A stretch of DNA of 31,716 bases, taken from the NCBI GenBank assembly GCA_900553315.1, contig USCW01000005.1, positions 1-31,716 on the forward strand, given 5' to 3'. The stretch is from an uncultured Eubacteriales bacterium. GTDB lineage: Bacteria > Bacillota > Clostridia > Christensenellales > Aristaeellaceae. The position numbers and the translations under genes were made by a program. Under the pieces are notes generated by a model. It did no database searches and was not told the origin of the DNA. It was given only the letters and a program-made list of their open reading frames with translations. Below, piece after piece: positions 8,395 to 16,028 of the stretch; position 1 is the first letter of the stretch, and each line of letters begins with the position of its first letter.

Positions 8395-9348
8395 TCAGAG
8401 ACATATCCTTACATAGTCATTTGAACACACAAATAGATATTTATCATTATATGAGAATACAATATCCATATATGCTTCAACAGTGCATTCGTTGACATTA
8501 TTCAATGTTTTGAGGTCATACACCCCAATAGTATATCGTCCTCCATTGAGCATATCTAACCACACATAGGCAATATAGTTGCGCATTGGAGATATACAGA
8601 TATCATATAGAGCCTTTCCGCTACGTTCAATTGTCCATTCTGAAGAAGTGTATCCTAAATAAGTTGTTGAGCGCCATGCAACAATTTGATGAGCATCTTG
8701 CGAGGAGCGAAAGTCTGTAGGATAGACCATCAAGATATCACGTGCGTTCAGCCACTTTCCCCTGATTATCTTATTCTTCACTCGTTCATCGCTATAGCGT
8801 AAGGATTTTATGCAAAAACCATCGCTCGTCAGAATGTCAATGCCATTGTGATTTGTCTCGGAGAAAGAATTTAGTGTAACCAGCAACTGATCGGCATACA
8901 CATCTAGCGAAAGCCTTTGGTCATGGTATTCTGCTCGATAGAGACAACAACACATTCCATCCACGCATGAAAACCGCCAAACCTGTTTTGCTTCTAGACA
9001 AAAAAACATATACTTATCATCAGTGCTGAAAAATAATTTTCCTCCATCCGTATTTTGGCCTTTTAGAGTGATTCGCCTTGTCTCATTGAAAGAGTCGTTA
9101 TCTCGTGTATACTCGACGAGAGTAATAACTCCTTTGGCTGAGGCGCTCAAAACACAAACTCGTTTTTGATCGTGAGATATTGCGACAGTCGCGTTAGTTA
9201 GTCTGCTCAATGTATGAGAAAACTGTTCTCTATTGCAATCAAACACTCTTACGTTTCTTCCGCAAAGTACTACTTCACTTCCATCATTCGTGATTACTGC
9301 ACCCCAAAAAGATTTTTGATTTAGGCTACTATATTTTCTAATCGTCAC
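8395..9348 (-). CDS. Candidate immunity protein, WD40/beta-propeller-like
   Basis: A 317-residue protein with repeating short beta-rich units containing SxDxKY/V-type turns: ISHDQKRVCVLS, FSTDDKYMFFCL, ISPMRNYIAYVW and FSYNDKYLFVCS, spaced as in propeller blades. No signal peptide. GTG at 9348 has GGAGG eight bases upstream and is preferred over the more distant TTG at 9417. It follows the AHH-nuclease tip (stop 9532) on the same strand and is followed by a strong terminator. That is the position of a cognate immunity gene. It is AT-rich relative to the RHS cores. Fold assignment rests on the repeat pattern; the immunity role is inferred from context. It could also be an unrelated cargo gene. 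Confidence 0.6.
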   Translation of the reverse strand: MTIRKYSSLNQKSFWGAVITNDGSEVVLCGRNVRVFDCNREQFSHTLSRLTNATVAISHDQKRVCVLSASAKGVITLVEYTRDNDSFNETRRITLKGQNTDGGKLFFSTDDKYMFFCLEAKQVWRFSCVDGMCCCLYRAEYHDQRLSLDVYADQLLVTLNSFSETNHNGIDILTSDGFCIKSLRYSDERVKNKIIRGKWLNARDILMVYPTDFRSSQDAHQIVAWRSTTYLGYTSSEWTIERSGKALYDICISPMRNYIAYVWLDMLNGGRYTIGVYDLKTLNNVNECTVEAYMDIVFSYNDKYLFVCSNDYVRICL

Positions 9349-9418
9349 GCTTACATCCTCCTTCAATTTTTTCCGCTTGATGACAAATCTCGATGCCACA
9401 TCAATTAGGAATAACAAG

Positions 9419-9466
9419 GGGAGATGCTCTGCAAAAAAATTGAGCTATAAGTCATGAGCATCTCCC
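9419..9466. other. 11-bp stem with 26-base loop in toxin-immunity gap
   Basis: GGGAGATGCTC (9419-9429) and GAGCATCTCCC (9456-9466) are perfect inverted repeats. They lie in the spacer between the AHH-tip stop and the immunity start. No T-tract follows on either strand, so it is not a classical terminator. It might tune immunity expression or be a recombination scar. Confidence 0.4.
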
Positions 9467-9531
9467 GGAAGTTATTCTACATCAAGTAACACGCGAACTG
9501 CTAAAGGGGCTTACATTGTTGCATCACTTGC

Positions 9532-10605
9532 TTACTGAACGCCTTGATCAATGGTTCTGATAAGATTACCCAACAGAGTCAGAGTCAACGAGACATTCGT
9601 TCGCTGTTCTTCTTGTTTACTGGACAGATTGTAAGCAAAACCAATGATAGTGTTGATCGAAGTTGTATATACAGATGTGTGCATAAACCAATGCATTTGA
9701 GTAGAAACTTCAACAAGGTTTTCGGGACTTGTTGCCGGATCAATACCTACCGCTTCCAGAATACTCCTCGCAGGTTGTGCACTCGCCTTGGTTTGAGGCA
9801 CAATATGATGAATATTCGTTGGTTTATTCGGCTGACGATTTGACGAGAGACCTTTTGTTTTCGCCAATTGAAGGGCAGCCGTAAGCGTTCCGTAGGCAGG
9901 AATTGCTCTTACTTGATCCCATACCTTCTCATCGTTTGCGGTAGTAGATGGCGTAAATATGATTGCAGCAGCAATAGCCCACGGAGAGACGATCCAAGGA
10001 GATAAACCTTTAACACCTGCCAGCAGACCATTGAGAATTGTCGTGACAAATCCAACATCAGAGCCGCTTGGATATGGAATCGCAATTGATTCAGTGCCAG
10101 TTCTATCTTCATTACAAATCGGACTATTATCTGTATAAGAATATAGATTGCGAACAGCATGATCGTCTGCATTTACAAACCGACATACACTCGGATCATA
10201 GAATCGAGTCTGCAGATAATATAGCCCAGTCTCCTCGTCGAACACATACCCACGATACCTGAAGGGCTGGATCGTACCCAGCGTGCTGGCCAGAGAACCA
10301 GTCTTGCTGATGGGCTTGCCCCAAGCATCGTAAGCATATTTTACCACCTGCGTGCCGTTGCTGTCAATCAGCGCAATCACATCGCCTTGTAAATTATACA
10401 AATAGGCGTAGGCCGTGCCGTTGAACGTTACCACCGCAGGCTTATTTCGTGCATCATAGAAGAAGTGCAGGTTGTTCTTGCCGTTGGTCAGGTGCACAAT
10501 GTTCTTGCCGTGCAGGCTGTACTTGGTAACGCCCGTGGTGCCCGTCGCCGTCTTCTGCAAGCGCACGCCGTCCTCATTATAATAGAAGTAAACCGCGTCG
10601 CCGTA
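9532..10605 (-). CDS. Orphan RHS core fragment with C-terminal AHH/HNH nuclease toxin
   Basis: Truncated at its 5' end: the frame opens after a TGA at 10606-10608 and begins within RHS sequence (GDAVYFYYNEDGVRLQK). It holds the end of the RHS core (PFRYRGYVFDEETGLYYL, RFVNADD, YSYTDNSP), then a variable tip with a hydrophobic stretch (WIVSPWAIAAAIIF). The tip ends in a domain with NIHHIVPQ followed by SPENLVEVSTQMHWFMH. Paired His residues and later His match the AHH branch of HNH/Endo VII nucleases, a common RHS toxin that cuts DNA. Counting from the internal ATG at 10566, the His pair is at 253-254 and later His at 292 and 296. No start or promoter remains, and the probable immunity gene is directly downstream. 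Read as a displaced cassette. Confidence 0.8.
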   Translation of the reverse strand, partial: YGDAVYFYYNEDGVRLQKTATGTTGVTKYSLHGKNIVHLTNGKNNLHFFYDARNKPAVVTFNGTAYAYLYNLQGDVIALIDSNGTQVVKYAYDAWGKPISKTGSLASTLGTIQPFRYRGYVFDEETGLYYLQTRFYDPSVCRFVNADDHAVRNLYSYTDNSPICNEDRTGTESIAIPYPSGSDVGFVTTILNGLLAGVKGLSPWIVSPWAIAAAIIFTPSTTANDEKVWDQVRAIPAYGTLTAALQLAKTKGLSSNRQPNKPTNIHHIVPQTKASAQPARSILEAVGIDPATSPENLVEVSTQMHWFMHTSVYTTSINTIIGFAYNLSSKQEEQRTNVSLTLTLLGNLIRTIDQGVQ

Positions 10606-10869
10606 TCAAGGATCGCTGTAGTCACAAAAGAGCCATTAGCGCCGTATGCGAGATGCTTCTGACTGTGATCTGGAACATCCTTGTCAAAGCTTGTTCCCTA
10701 TCTTCATTATAAAGAGCCTCATCTGATAGAGTGTTTTTATGAAAATCAAAGATTATCGCAGAGTTGCCTTGTACTTTGAAAAACTGGCTAGACGCTTTCG
10801 TGCTATGGTTCATTTGGTGCCTTGCCTTGTCTGGCTTGCATAATTACAGCATATTGGCCACTTAAAAAC
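10606..10869. other. Scar between RHS fragment and IS element; one doubtful small ORF
   Basis: RHS similarity stops at about 10605. A minus-strand frame of 63 codons (10813-10622, ATG start, product ending VRSISHTALMALL) lies here. It has only a weak upstream AAGGCA and no recognisable relatives, so I do not call it a gene. The stretch looks like degraded sequence left by insertion and rearrangement. Confidence 0.3.
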
Positions 10870-10898
10870 TTGTCTTCATAAATCAGAAGTGGTATAAT
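10870..10898 (+). promoter_or_regulatory. Near-consensus sigma-A promoter at left end of IS
   Basis: TTGTCT (10870-10875) and TATAAT (10893-10898) are separated by exactly 17 bases. They overlap the left inverted repeat and point into the transposase frame that begins at 10907. Confidence 0.65.
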
Positions 10899-11701
10899 AG
10901 CAGCGCTTGAAAGAAGTAAGAGCCGAGCGCAAGCCTTACCCGACGGACTTGACAGACGCGCAGTGGTCAGAAATAGAGCCACTATATCCGGAAATGCGGA
11001 ATCGGAAGTGGAGCAAGCGCGAACTGTCAAGCGCCGTGCTGTACATTGTAAAGATCGGCTGTCAACGGCGGCAGCTTCCGCACGATTTTCCGCCGTATCA
11101 AACGGTTTATAGTTTTTCAACCGTGGAGCAAAGTCGGGATTGTGGGAGAAAATCCTTGCTCATCTGGTTGAAAAAGCTCGTAAAGATGCGGTGAAAAGTG
11201 CCGAACCGCACGATGCGTTCATTGATTCGCAAAGCGTAAAAACGGTTCCAGGCAATGAAAAGCGTGGCATCGACGGCAAAAAAACAAAAGGGCACAAGCG
11301 CCATGCCGTCGTAGACACAATGGGCAACTTACTGGGCATCGTGGTTCATGCTGCCAATATCCACGATACAAAATTGGGTATTCTGGCGGCGCAGAAGGCA
11401 TGCGAAAAGTCTCCATCCATTCAAGCCTTTTTCGCCGATGTAGGATATCTCGATACGTTTATTGACGAAATACAGCAGCAGCTCCGCACCGGCCGGACAT
11501 TTCCGAGAAAATCAAGCCGCATGAGTGGGAAGACTTCCGTGGCGCTGGATTGTCGAATGTACCTTTGCTTGGATGAATGCTGCTCACCGCCTTGTAAAGG
11601 AGTTTGAAATTTCGATTTCCATTGAAGAAGCGGTGATTATCATTGCCTGTGCCGCTGTGTTGCTTCGTCGATTATGAAGACGGCTTCTTAGAAACACACC
11701 C
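10872..11701 (+). mobile_element. Decayed IS5-family insertion sequence
   Basis: The inner parts of the ends form an inverted repeat: GTCTTCATAA (10872-10881) and TTATGAAGAC (11672-11681). On the right the end appears to continue to AAACACACCC at 11701. The matching outer part on the left is too diverged to define the boundary or a target duplication. The interior is a degenerate IS5-type transposase. It separates the RHS locus from the first transporter cluster. Confidence 0.6.
10907..11677 (+). pseudogene. IS5-family DDE transposase, frameshifted
   Basis: The N-terminal part (YPTDLTDAQWSEIEPLYP, LPHDFPPYQTVY) is the typical IS5-family start. The catalytic Asp segment HDAFIDSQSVKTV and the second ADVGYLDTFID lie in another frame, and the Glu segment WIVECTFAWMNAAHRLVKEF in yet another, ending LLRRL at a TGA (11675-11677). 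The first shift falls at a run of five T near 11113, where a -1 slip would restore SFFNRGAKSGLWEK; programmed slippage is known in some IS5 subgroups. At least two more breaks near 11500-11550 cannot be explained that way, so the gene is inactive. The start at 10907 is TTG with no clear ribosome site. Confidence 0.75.
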
Positions 11702-11751
11702 TAAATATAACATGCAAAACCAGCAAGACTGAAGGGAGCAGGCATAACTTC

Positions 11752-13902
11752 ATGAAAACCTTTCGTCGGTATCTGCTGTCGTATTTATTAACGCTTTTTC
11801 TGCCCGTGGGTATTCTGTCTATTGTTATTTCGCAGATTGTGCTGCATTATTGCGCCGCCCAGTTGCTGGACAGCAACGCCGCCGCGCTGCATCAGCTGGA
11901 TACCGCTGTGTCCATGCAGGTGACGCAGTTCAACGCTTATGCCGTGCAGACCACCCAGCGCACGGAGTTTTACCGTCGCAACCGGGAAAAGACCGGCGCA
12001 TTTTTCGATGTGCAGCGGGCGCTGATGCAATGGCAGATGACGAACACGCTGATGGACGACGTATATTTTTTCACCACCGGCGAGGACAAGGTCTATGCCT
12101 ACAACACAGTCAATCCGCGCAGGAGCTTCTATACCTATCGTTTAGCCGAAGCAGGCTTTGACCTGGAAAACGTGACGGCGCTGCTGGACGGCACGGCGGA
12201 CAGTCCGTGGCTGTCTGCAGAAAACGACCAGACGGAAACGCTGCTGTACGCAGCCTATGCTCGCGTAGACCCGGCAACGCAGAACGGGCTGCTGTTTCGC
12301 ATTGATATCGATGCTCTGCGGGCGATGATCGACAGTGCCGCCATGTATGATTCCTCGGCGACGTATCTGTGCGATGCTTCGGGCAGGCTGCTGTACACCA
12401 GCGGCCCTGATGATGAAGCCGTTCGGGGGCAGGTAAGGCAGCTGATCGCCTTGCCAGAGGACACCGGGCTGGCGAACCTTGGCGCGGAGACGGTGCTGTA
12501 TGCGCGGCTTTGCGCCCCAGCGCAGGGACTGATCTTCTTGAATACCGTGCCGCAGCAGGTGGCTCATGCGCCCCTTGCGCGGCTGTGGGGCATGTTCTTT
12601 GTGGGATTGCTGGTCATTTTTGCGCTGGGCGGTACGGTTGTCGCGCTGGTGATGCGAGTGAACTATGTGCCAATCCGTGATTTGGAAAAGGACGTGATTG
12701 CCTCAGATGTACTCAGCAAGCCGACGAATGACGCAGTGCAGAACGTGCGCAAGGCGATCCAGACCATGCAGCAGAATAATTCGCTGATTGTGCGCCGCTC
12801 TGCCGCCTTGGCCAAGGAGCGGGTCATTCTGCGGCTGCTGCTGGGCGGCTATGCGTCCACGGAGGCCTTCAACGCGGACTCCGAGGCTCTTTCCCTGCGG
12901 CTGCATGGGGAAAGCTGGCGCATTCTGGTGGTGCGCGGCACGGGCAGCGACTGCGAGGAGGAGGACTTTGCCCTGCAGCTGGTGCACTCCGTCCGCGCAC
13001 AGCTTGGCAGCGAGCAGGTGCAGCTTTATCTGGAAGTGCCGGAGAACCATATGGTCATTTTCATTGTGGCGGGAGAGGTGCAGGAAGCGCCCGAAATGCT
13101 GACGGCACGGCTTCAGGCGCAGGGCTGCAACGTGCAGGTGGCGGTGAGCGACGTATGCCGTCACACGACGCAGCTTGCCCGGGCATGGACGCAGATCATG
13201 CAGCCAACGGAGGAGACGGGCCACGAAAGCGCCGCTGCGCCGGAGGTTTATGACGCGCTGCGCAATGCGCTGGAATTTGGTGAAGCAGAGCGCATCCAGT
13301 TTACGCTGGCGACACTCAGCAATACGCTGACGCCCACGCTGAATCGTGCCGCTGCTGCACAGGTGTGCCATGACGTACTGTACTTGGTGCGCCGCTGGAT
13401 GGAGCAGCAGGAGGACGCCGAAGGGATTCAGGCGCTTCAGGACGTGGCGCGGGAGGCGGCGGTAGGTACCTTGTCGCCCTGCGAGACCTGCCGGCAGGTA
13501 ATGCGCCAGGTGTCGGAGCTGCTGACGGCGCGGCTGGACCGAAAGTCGCAGAAGGAGAACAGCCTGATCCTGGACATTGAGACATACATCAATGAGAACT
13601 ACCAGGATATGGACCTCACCGTGCAGCGTGCTGCGGATCACTTCCAGCTTTCTATTTCCAACCTGAGCCATTACTTCAAGAATCATGTGGGTATGTCCGT
13701 TTCCGGATATGTGGAGCAGCTGCGTATGCACGCCGCACAGGAGCTGCTGGCCCAGACGGACAGCAGCGTAAGTCAGATTGCCAGCGAGGTGGGCTACGCT
13801 CAGCCTGCCACATTTATGCGGGCCTTCAAAAAGGTCAGCGGTATGTCGCCTACAGCCTATCGCACCATGGCGCGGGAGCAGGCGGCGCGTGGTAATTTTT
13901 GA
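11752..13902 (+). CDS. Membrane-bound AraC-family regulator (YtdP-like)
   Basis: A 716-residue one-component sensor-regulator. TM helix 1 is at about 7-31 and TM helix 2 at about 278-301. They flank an extracytoplasmic sensor domain of about 245 residues. A cytoplasmic linker follows, then a C-terminal AraC DNA-binding domain (about 602-710) with both helix-turn-helix units: LTVQRAADHFQLSISNLSHYFK and SVSQIASEVGYAQPATFMRAFKK. ATG at 11752 follows AGGGAG at rather long spacing. It is encoded directly upstream of two LplB/YtcP-type permeases and a binding protein. The same arrangement surrounds ytdP/ytcQ/ytcP of Bacillus subtilis, which serve uptake of plant-polysaccharide oligosaccharides. It probably senses the ligand outside and activates the downstream operon; the ligand is unknown. 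Confidence 0.88.
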   Translation: MKTFRRYLLSYLLTLFLPVGILSIVISQIVLHYCAAQLLDSNAAALHQLDTAVSMQVTQFNAYAVQTTQRTEFYRRNREKTGAFFDVQRALMQWQMTNTLMDDVYFFTTGEDKVYAYNTVNPRRSFYTYRLAEAGFDLENVTALLDGTADSPWLSAENDQTETLLYAAYARVDPATQNGLLFRIDIDALRAMIDSAAMYDSSATYLCDASGRLLYTSGPDDEAVRGQVRQLIALPEDTGLANLGAETVLYARLCAPAQGLIFLNTVPQQVAHAPLARLWGMFFVGLLVIFALGGTVVALVMRVNYVPIRDLEKDVIASDVLSKPTNDAVQNVRKAIQTMQQNNSLIVRRSAALAKERVILRLLLGGYASTEAFNADSEALSLRLHGESWRILVVRGTGSDCEEEDFALQLVHSVRAQLGSEQVQLYLEVPENHMVIFIVAGEVQEAPEMLTARLQAQGCNVQVAVSDVCRHTTQLARAWTQIMQPTEETGHESAAAPEVYDALRNALEFGEAERIQFTLATLSNTLTPTLNRAAAAQVCHDVLYLVRRWMEQQEDAEGIQALQDVAREAAVGTLSPCETCRQVMRQVSELLTARLDRKSQKENSLILDIETYINENYQDMDLTVQRAADHFQLSISNLSHYFKNHVGMSVSGYVEQLRMHAAQELLAQTDSSVSQIASEVGYAQPATFMRAFKKVSGMSPTAYRTMAREQAARGNF

Positions 13903-13922
13903 ATGCCCCCCTTGAAGACTTG

Positions 13923-13971
13923 CCGCCGGACAGTGACGTTTTTGAAAGCGCGCCGTTCCGGCGGTATTTTT
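13923..13971 (+). terminator. Stem-loop plus T-tract after the AraC regulator gene
   Basis: CCGCCGGA (13923-13930) pairs with TCCGGCGG (13957-13964), followed by TATTTTT. The 26-base loop is large, so efficiency is uncertain, but position and T-tract fit a terminator. Confidence 0.5.
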
Positions 13972-13982
13972 ACATTCAAAAT

Positions 13983-14010
13983 TTGCTATTGATGTGTTAT
14001 ATGGTATAAA
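13983..14010 (+). promoter_or_regulatory. Probable promoter of the first sugar-transport operon
   Basis: TTGCTA (13983-13988), 16-base spacer, TATAAA (14005-14010), just after the regulator's terminator and about 85 bases before the permease start. The neighbouring AraC-type activator may bind upstream of it. Confidence 0.5.
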
Positions 14011-14095
14011 ATATATTCAAAAGCTTCATCTTGCGCGGAGGGAAGAAGAACTACTATACTACAGCTACGACAACGACATTGAGGAGGCATTGAAC

Positions 14096-15034
14096 ATGCA
14101 ACAAACCGTCCATGTGGTACGCCCCAGCCGATGGACAAAGCTGGCACGGAGCATTCAGAAGAATTGGCTGCTCTATGTGCTGCTGCTACCGACACTGGTG
14201 TATCTGCTGCTTTTCCAATATTGGCCTCTGTATGGTATCCAGATTGCATTTAAGCGCTTTATGCCGACCAAGGGCATCGAGGGCAGCAAGTGGATCGGCA
14301 TGGCGAACTTTGAAAAGTTCTTCAGCTCCTACATGTTCAAGGATGTGCTGCGCAACACCATTGTCCTCAGTGTGTATCAGCTGCTGGCGGCGTTCCCGTT
14401 TCCTATTATTCTGGCGCTGCTGCTGAACTACTGCATCTCCAATCGCTTGCGCAAGGTGACGCAGATGGTCACCTACGCACCGCACTTCATCTCCACGGTG
14501 GTGCTGGTCGGCATGATGATGGTGTTCATGAGCCAGAACGGCATTTTCAATCAGGTGCTAGGCAAGGTAGGCGCACAGCCGGTACCATTTCTGACAGAAG
14601 CGGGACTGTTCCGACATATTTATGTCTGGTCACACATCTGGCAGCGAACGGGCTATAATTCCGTCATTTACATTGCGGCGCTGGCTGGCGTCAGCCCGGA
14701 GCTGCATGAGGCCGCCATTGTGGATGGAGCGAATAAGCTCCAGCGTATTTGGCACATTGACGTGCCAGCCATCCTGCCCACGGCAATCATTCTGCTGATC
14801 ATGAACACCGGCAATGTGTTGAGCATTGGCTTTGAAAAAGTCTACCTGATGCAGAACGACCTGAACCTGAGTGTGTCGGAGATCATCTCTACCTATGTGT
14901 ACAAGGTGGGTCTGCTGAATGCGCAGTACAGCTATTCCACGGCGATCGGCCTGTTCAACAACGTCGTCAACCTTGTGATTCTGATGTCGGTGAACTGGAT
15001 CTCTGATAAGCTGTCCGGCACCAGTCTGCTGTAA
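14096..15034 (+). CDS. ABC sugar permease, LplB/YteP type
   Basis: A 312-residue inner-membrane permease with six predicted TM helices, starting with NWLLYVLLLPTLVYLLLF. The cytoplasmic loop LHEAAIVDGANKLQRIWHIDVP is the EAA motif that contacts the ATPase. The frame is open from 13994, but ATG at 14096 has GAGGAGG eight bases upstream and gives the usual family length. It is followed 15 bases later by the partner permease. Family role: with YtcP-type partners it imports oligosaccharides such as rhamnogalacturonan fragments. No ATPase is encoded nearby, so a shared MsmX-type ATPase elsewhere is likely. Confidence 0.9.
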   Translation: MQQTVHVVRPSRWTKLARSIQKNWLLYVLLLPTLVYLLLFQYWPLYGIQIAFKRFMPTKGIEGSKWIGMANFEKFFSSYMFKDVLRNTIVLSVYQLLAAFPFPIILALLLNYCISNRLRKVTQMVTYAPHFISTVVLVGMMMVFMSQNGIFNQVLGKVGAQPVPFLTEAGLFRHIYVWSHIWQRTGYNSVIYIAALAGVSPELHEAAIVDGANKLQRIWHIDVPAILPTAIILLIMNTGNVLSIGFEKVYLMQNDLNLSVSEIISTYVYKVGLLNAQYSYSTAIGLFNNVVNLVILMSVNWISDKLSGTSLL

Positions 15035-15048
15035 GGGAGGAAAAGCGT

Positions 15049-15948
15049 ATGAAAAAGCATGGTTCCATGCGCCGCACGCGGTTTGATACGGGCTTTGATA
15101 TTGTAGCGACCATTCTGCTGGTGCTGGCGCTTCTCATTGTGCTGTATCCACTGTATTTCGTGGTCATCGCCTCCGTCAGCGACGCGACCTCCATCAGCAG
15201 CGGTCAGGTCATTCTGCTGCCCAAGAATGTTTCCATGGTAGGTTATCAGCGCATTTTGCAGGACGCACGCATTGGTTCGGGCTATGTCAACTCCATTCTG
15301 TATACCCTCGGCAGCACATTGATCGGCGTGACCACCACGGTGATGGCGGGCTACAGCTTTTCCCGCAACGATCTGGCAGGCCGGAAGGTATTGATGTTGC
15401 TGTACGTTTTCACGATGTACTTCAACGGCGGCCTGATTCCCACTTATTTGGTGGTGAAGCAGCTTGGCCTGATGGGTTCGCCCTGGGTGGTCATTCTGCT
15501 GGGCAGTGTGTCGGTATATAATATCATCATTGCCCGGTCGTTCTTCACGAACAATATTCCCCCGGAACTGTTCGAGGCCGCATCCATCGACGGCTGCGGC
15601 AACGGCCGCTTCTTTATAAGCATCGTGGTGCCGCTTTCAAAATCCATCATTGCGGTGCTGGCGCTGTATTACGCGGTGGCCCAGTGGAACGGCTACTTCA
15701 ACGCGCTGGTGTATCTAAACCGTCAGGAGCAGTATCCCTTGCAGCTCATTCTGCGGGAAATCCTCATCAGCAGCCAGATGGTGCAGGCGGATATAGGTGA
15801 TCTGGATGCAATTCAGGAAATGCAGCGCATTGCCGCAACGGTGAAATATGGCGTGATCGTGGTGGCTTCCGTTCCCATGCTGATGATCTATCCGCTGGTG
15901 CAGAAGTATTTCGTCAAGGGCGTAATGATCGGCTCGGTAAAGGGCTGA
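15049..15948 (+). CDS. ABC sugar permease, YtcP type
   Basis: A 299-residue permease of the MalG/YtcP class and the second half of the membrane channel. ATG at 15049 has GGGAGG at good spacing, 15 bases after the upstream permease. TM helices include ILLVLALLIVLYPLYFVVIAS near the N-terminus. The EAA loop is PPELFEAASIDGCGNGRFFISIVVP. The C-terminus YPLVQKYFVKGVMIGSVKG is diagnostic of carbohydrate permeases of this class. Co-transcribed with the preceding gene and the binding protein that follows. Confidence 0.92.
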   Translation: MKKHGSMRRTRFDTGFDIVATILLVLALLIVLYPLYFVVIASVSDATSISSGQVILLPKNVSMVGYQRILQDARIGSGYVNSILYTLGSTLIGVTTTVMAGYSFSRNDLAGRKVLMLLYVFTMYFNGGLIPTYLVVKQLGLMGSPWVVILLGSVSVYNIIIARSFFTNNIPPELFEAASIDGCGNGRFFISIVVPLSKSIIAVLALYYAVAQWNGYFNALVYLNRQEQYPLQLILREILISSQMVQADIGDLDAIQEMQRIAATVKYGVIVVASVPMLMIYPLVQKYFVKGVMIGSVKG

Positions 15949-16028
15949 GCGCCTGCAAATTTTTTCGGAAACGATATGCGCAGGAAGTTTTTTCCTGACG
16001 ACATAGAGAAGAAAAAGGAGGTTATCTC

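Noticed and set aside
10622..10813. 63-codon minus-strand ORF as a gene
   Set aside because: Weak ribosome site, no recognisable motif, lies in a scar between an RHS fragment and an IS.
12703..13731. 342-codon minus-strand frame opposite the AraC regulator
   Set aside because: His/Leu/Gln/Arg-rich product without domains; the plus strand has a complete two-TM AraC protein.
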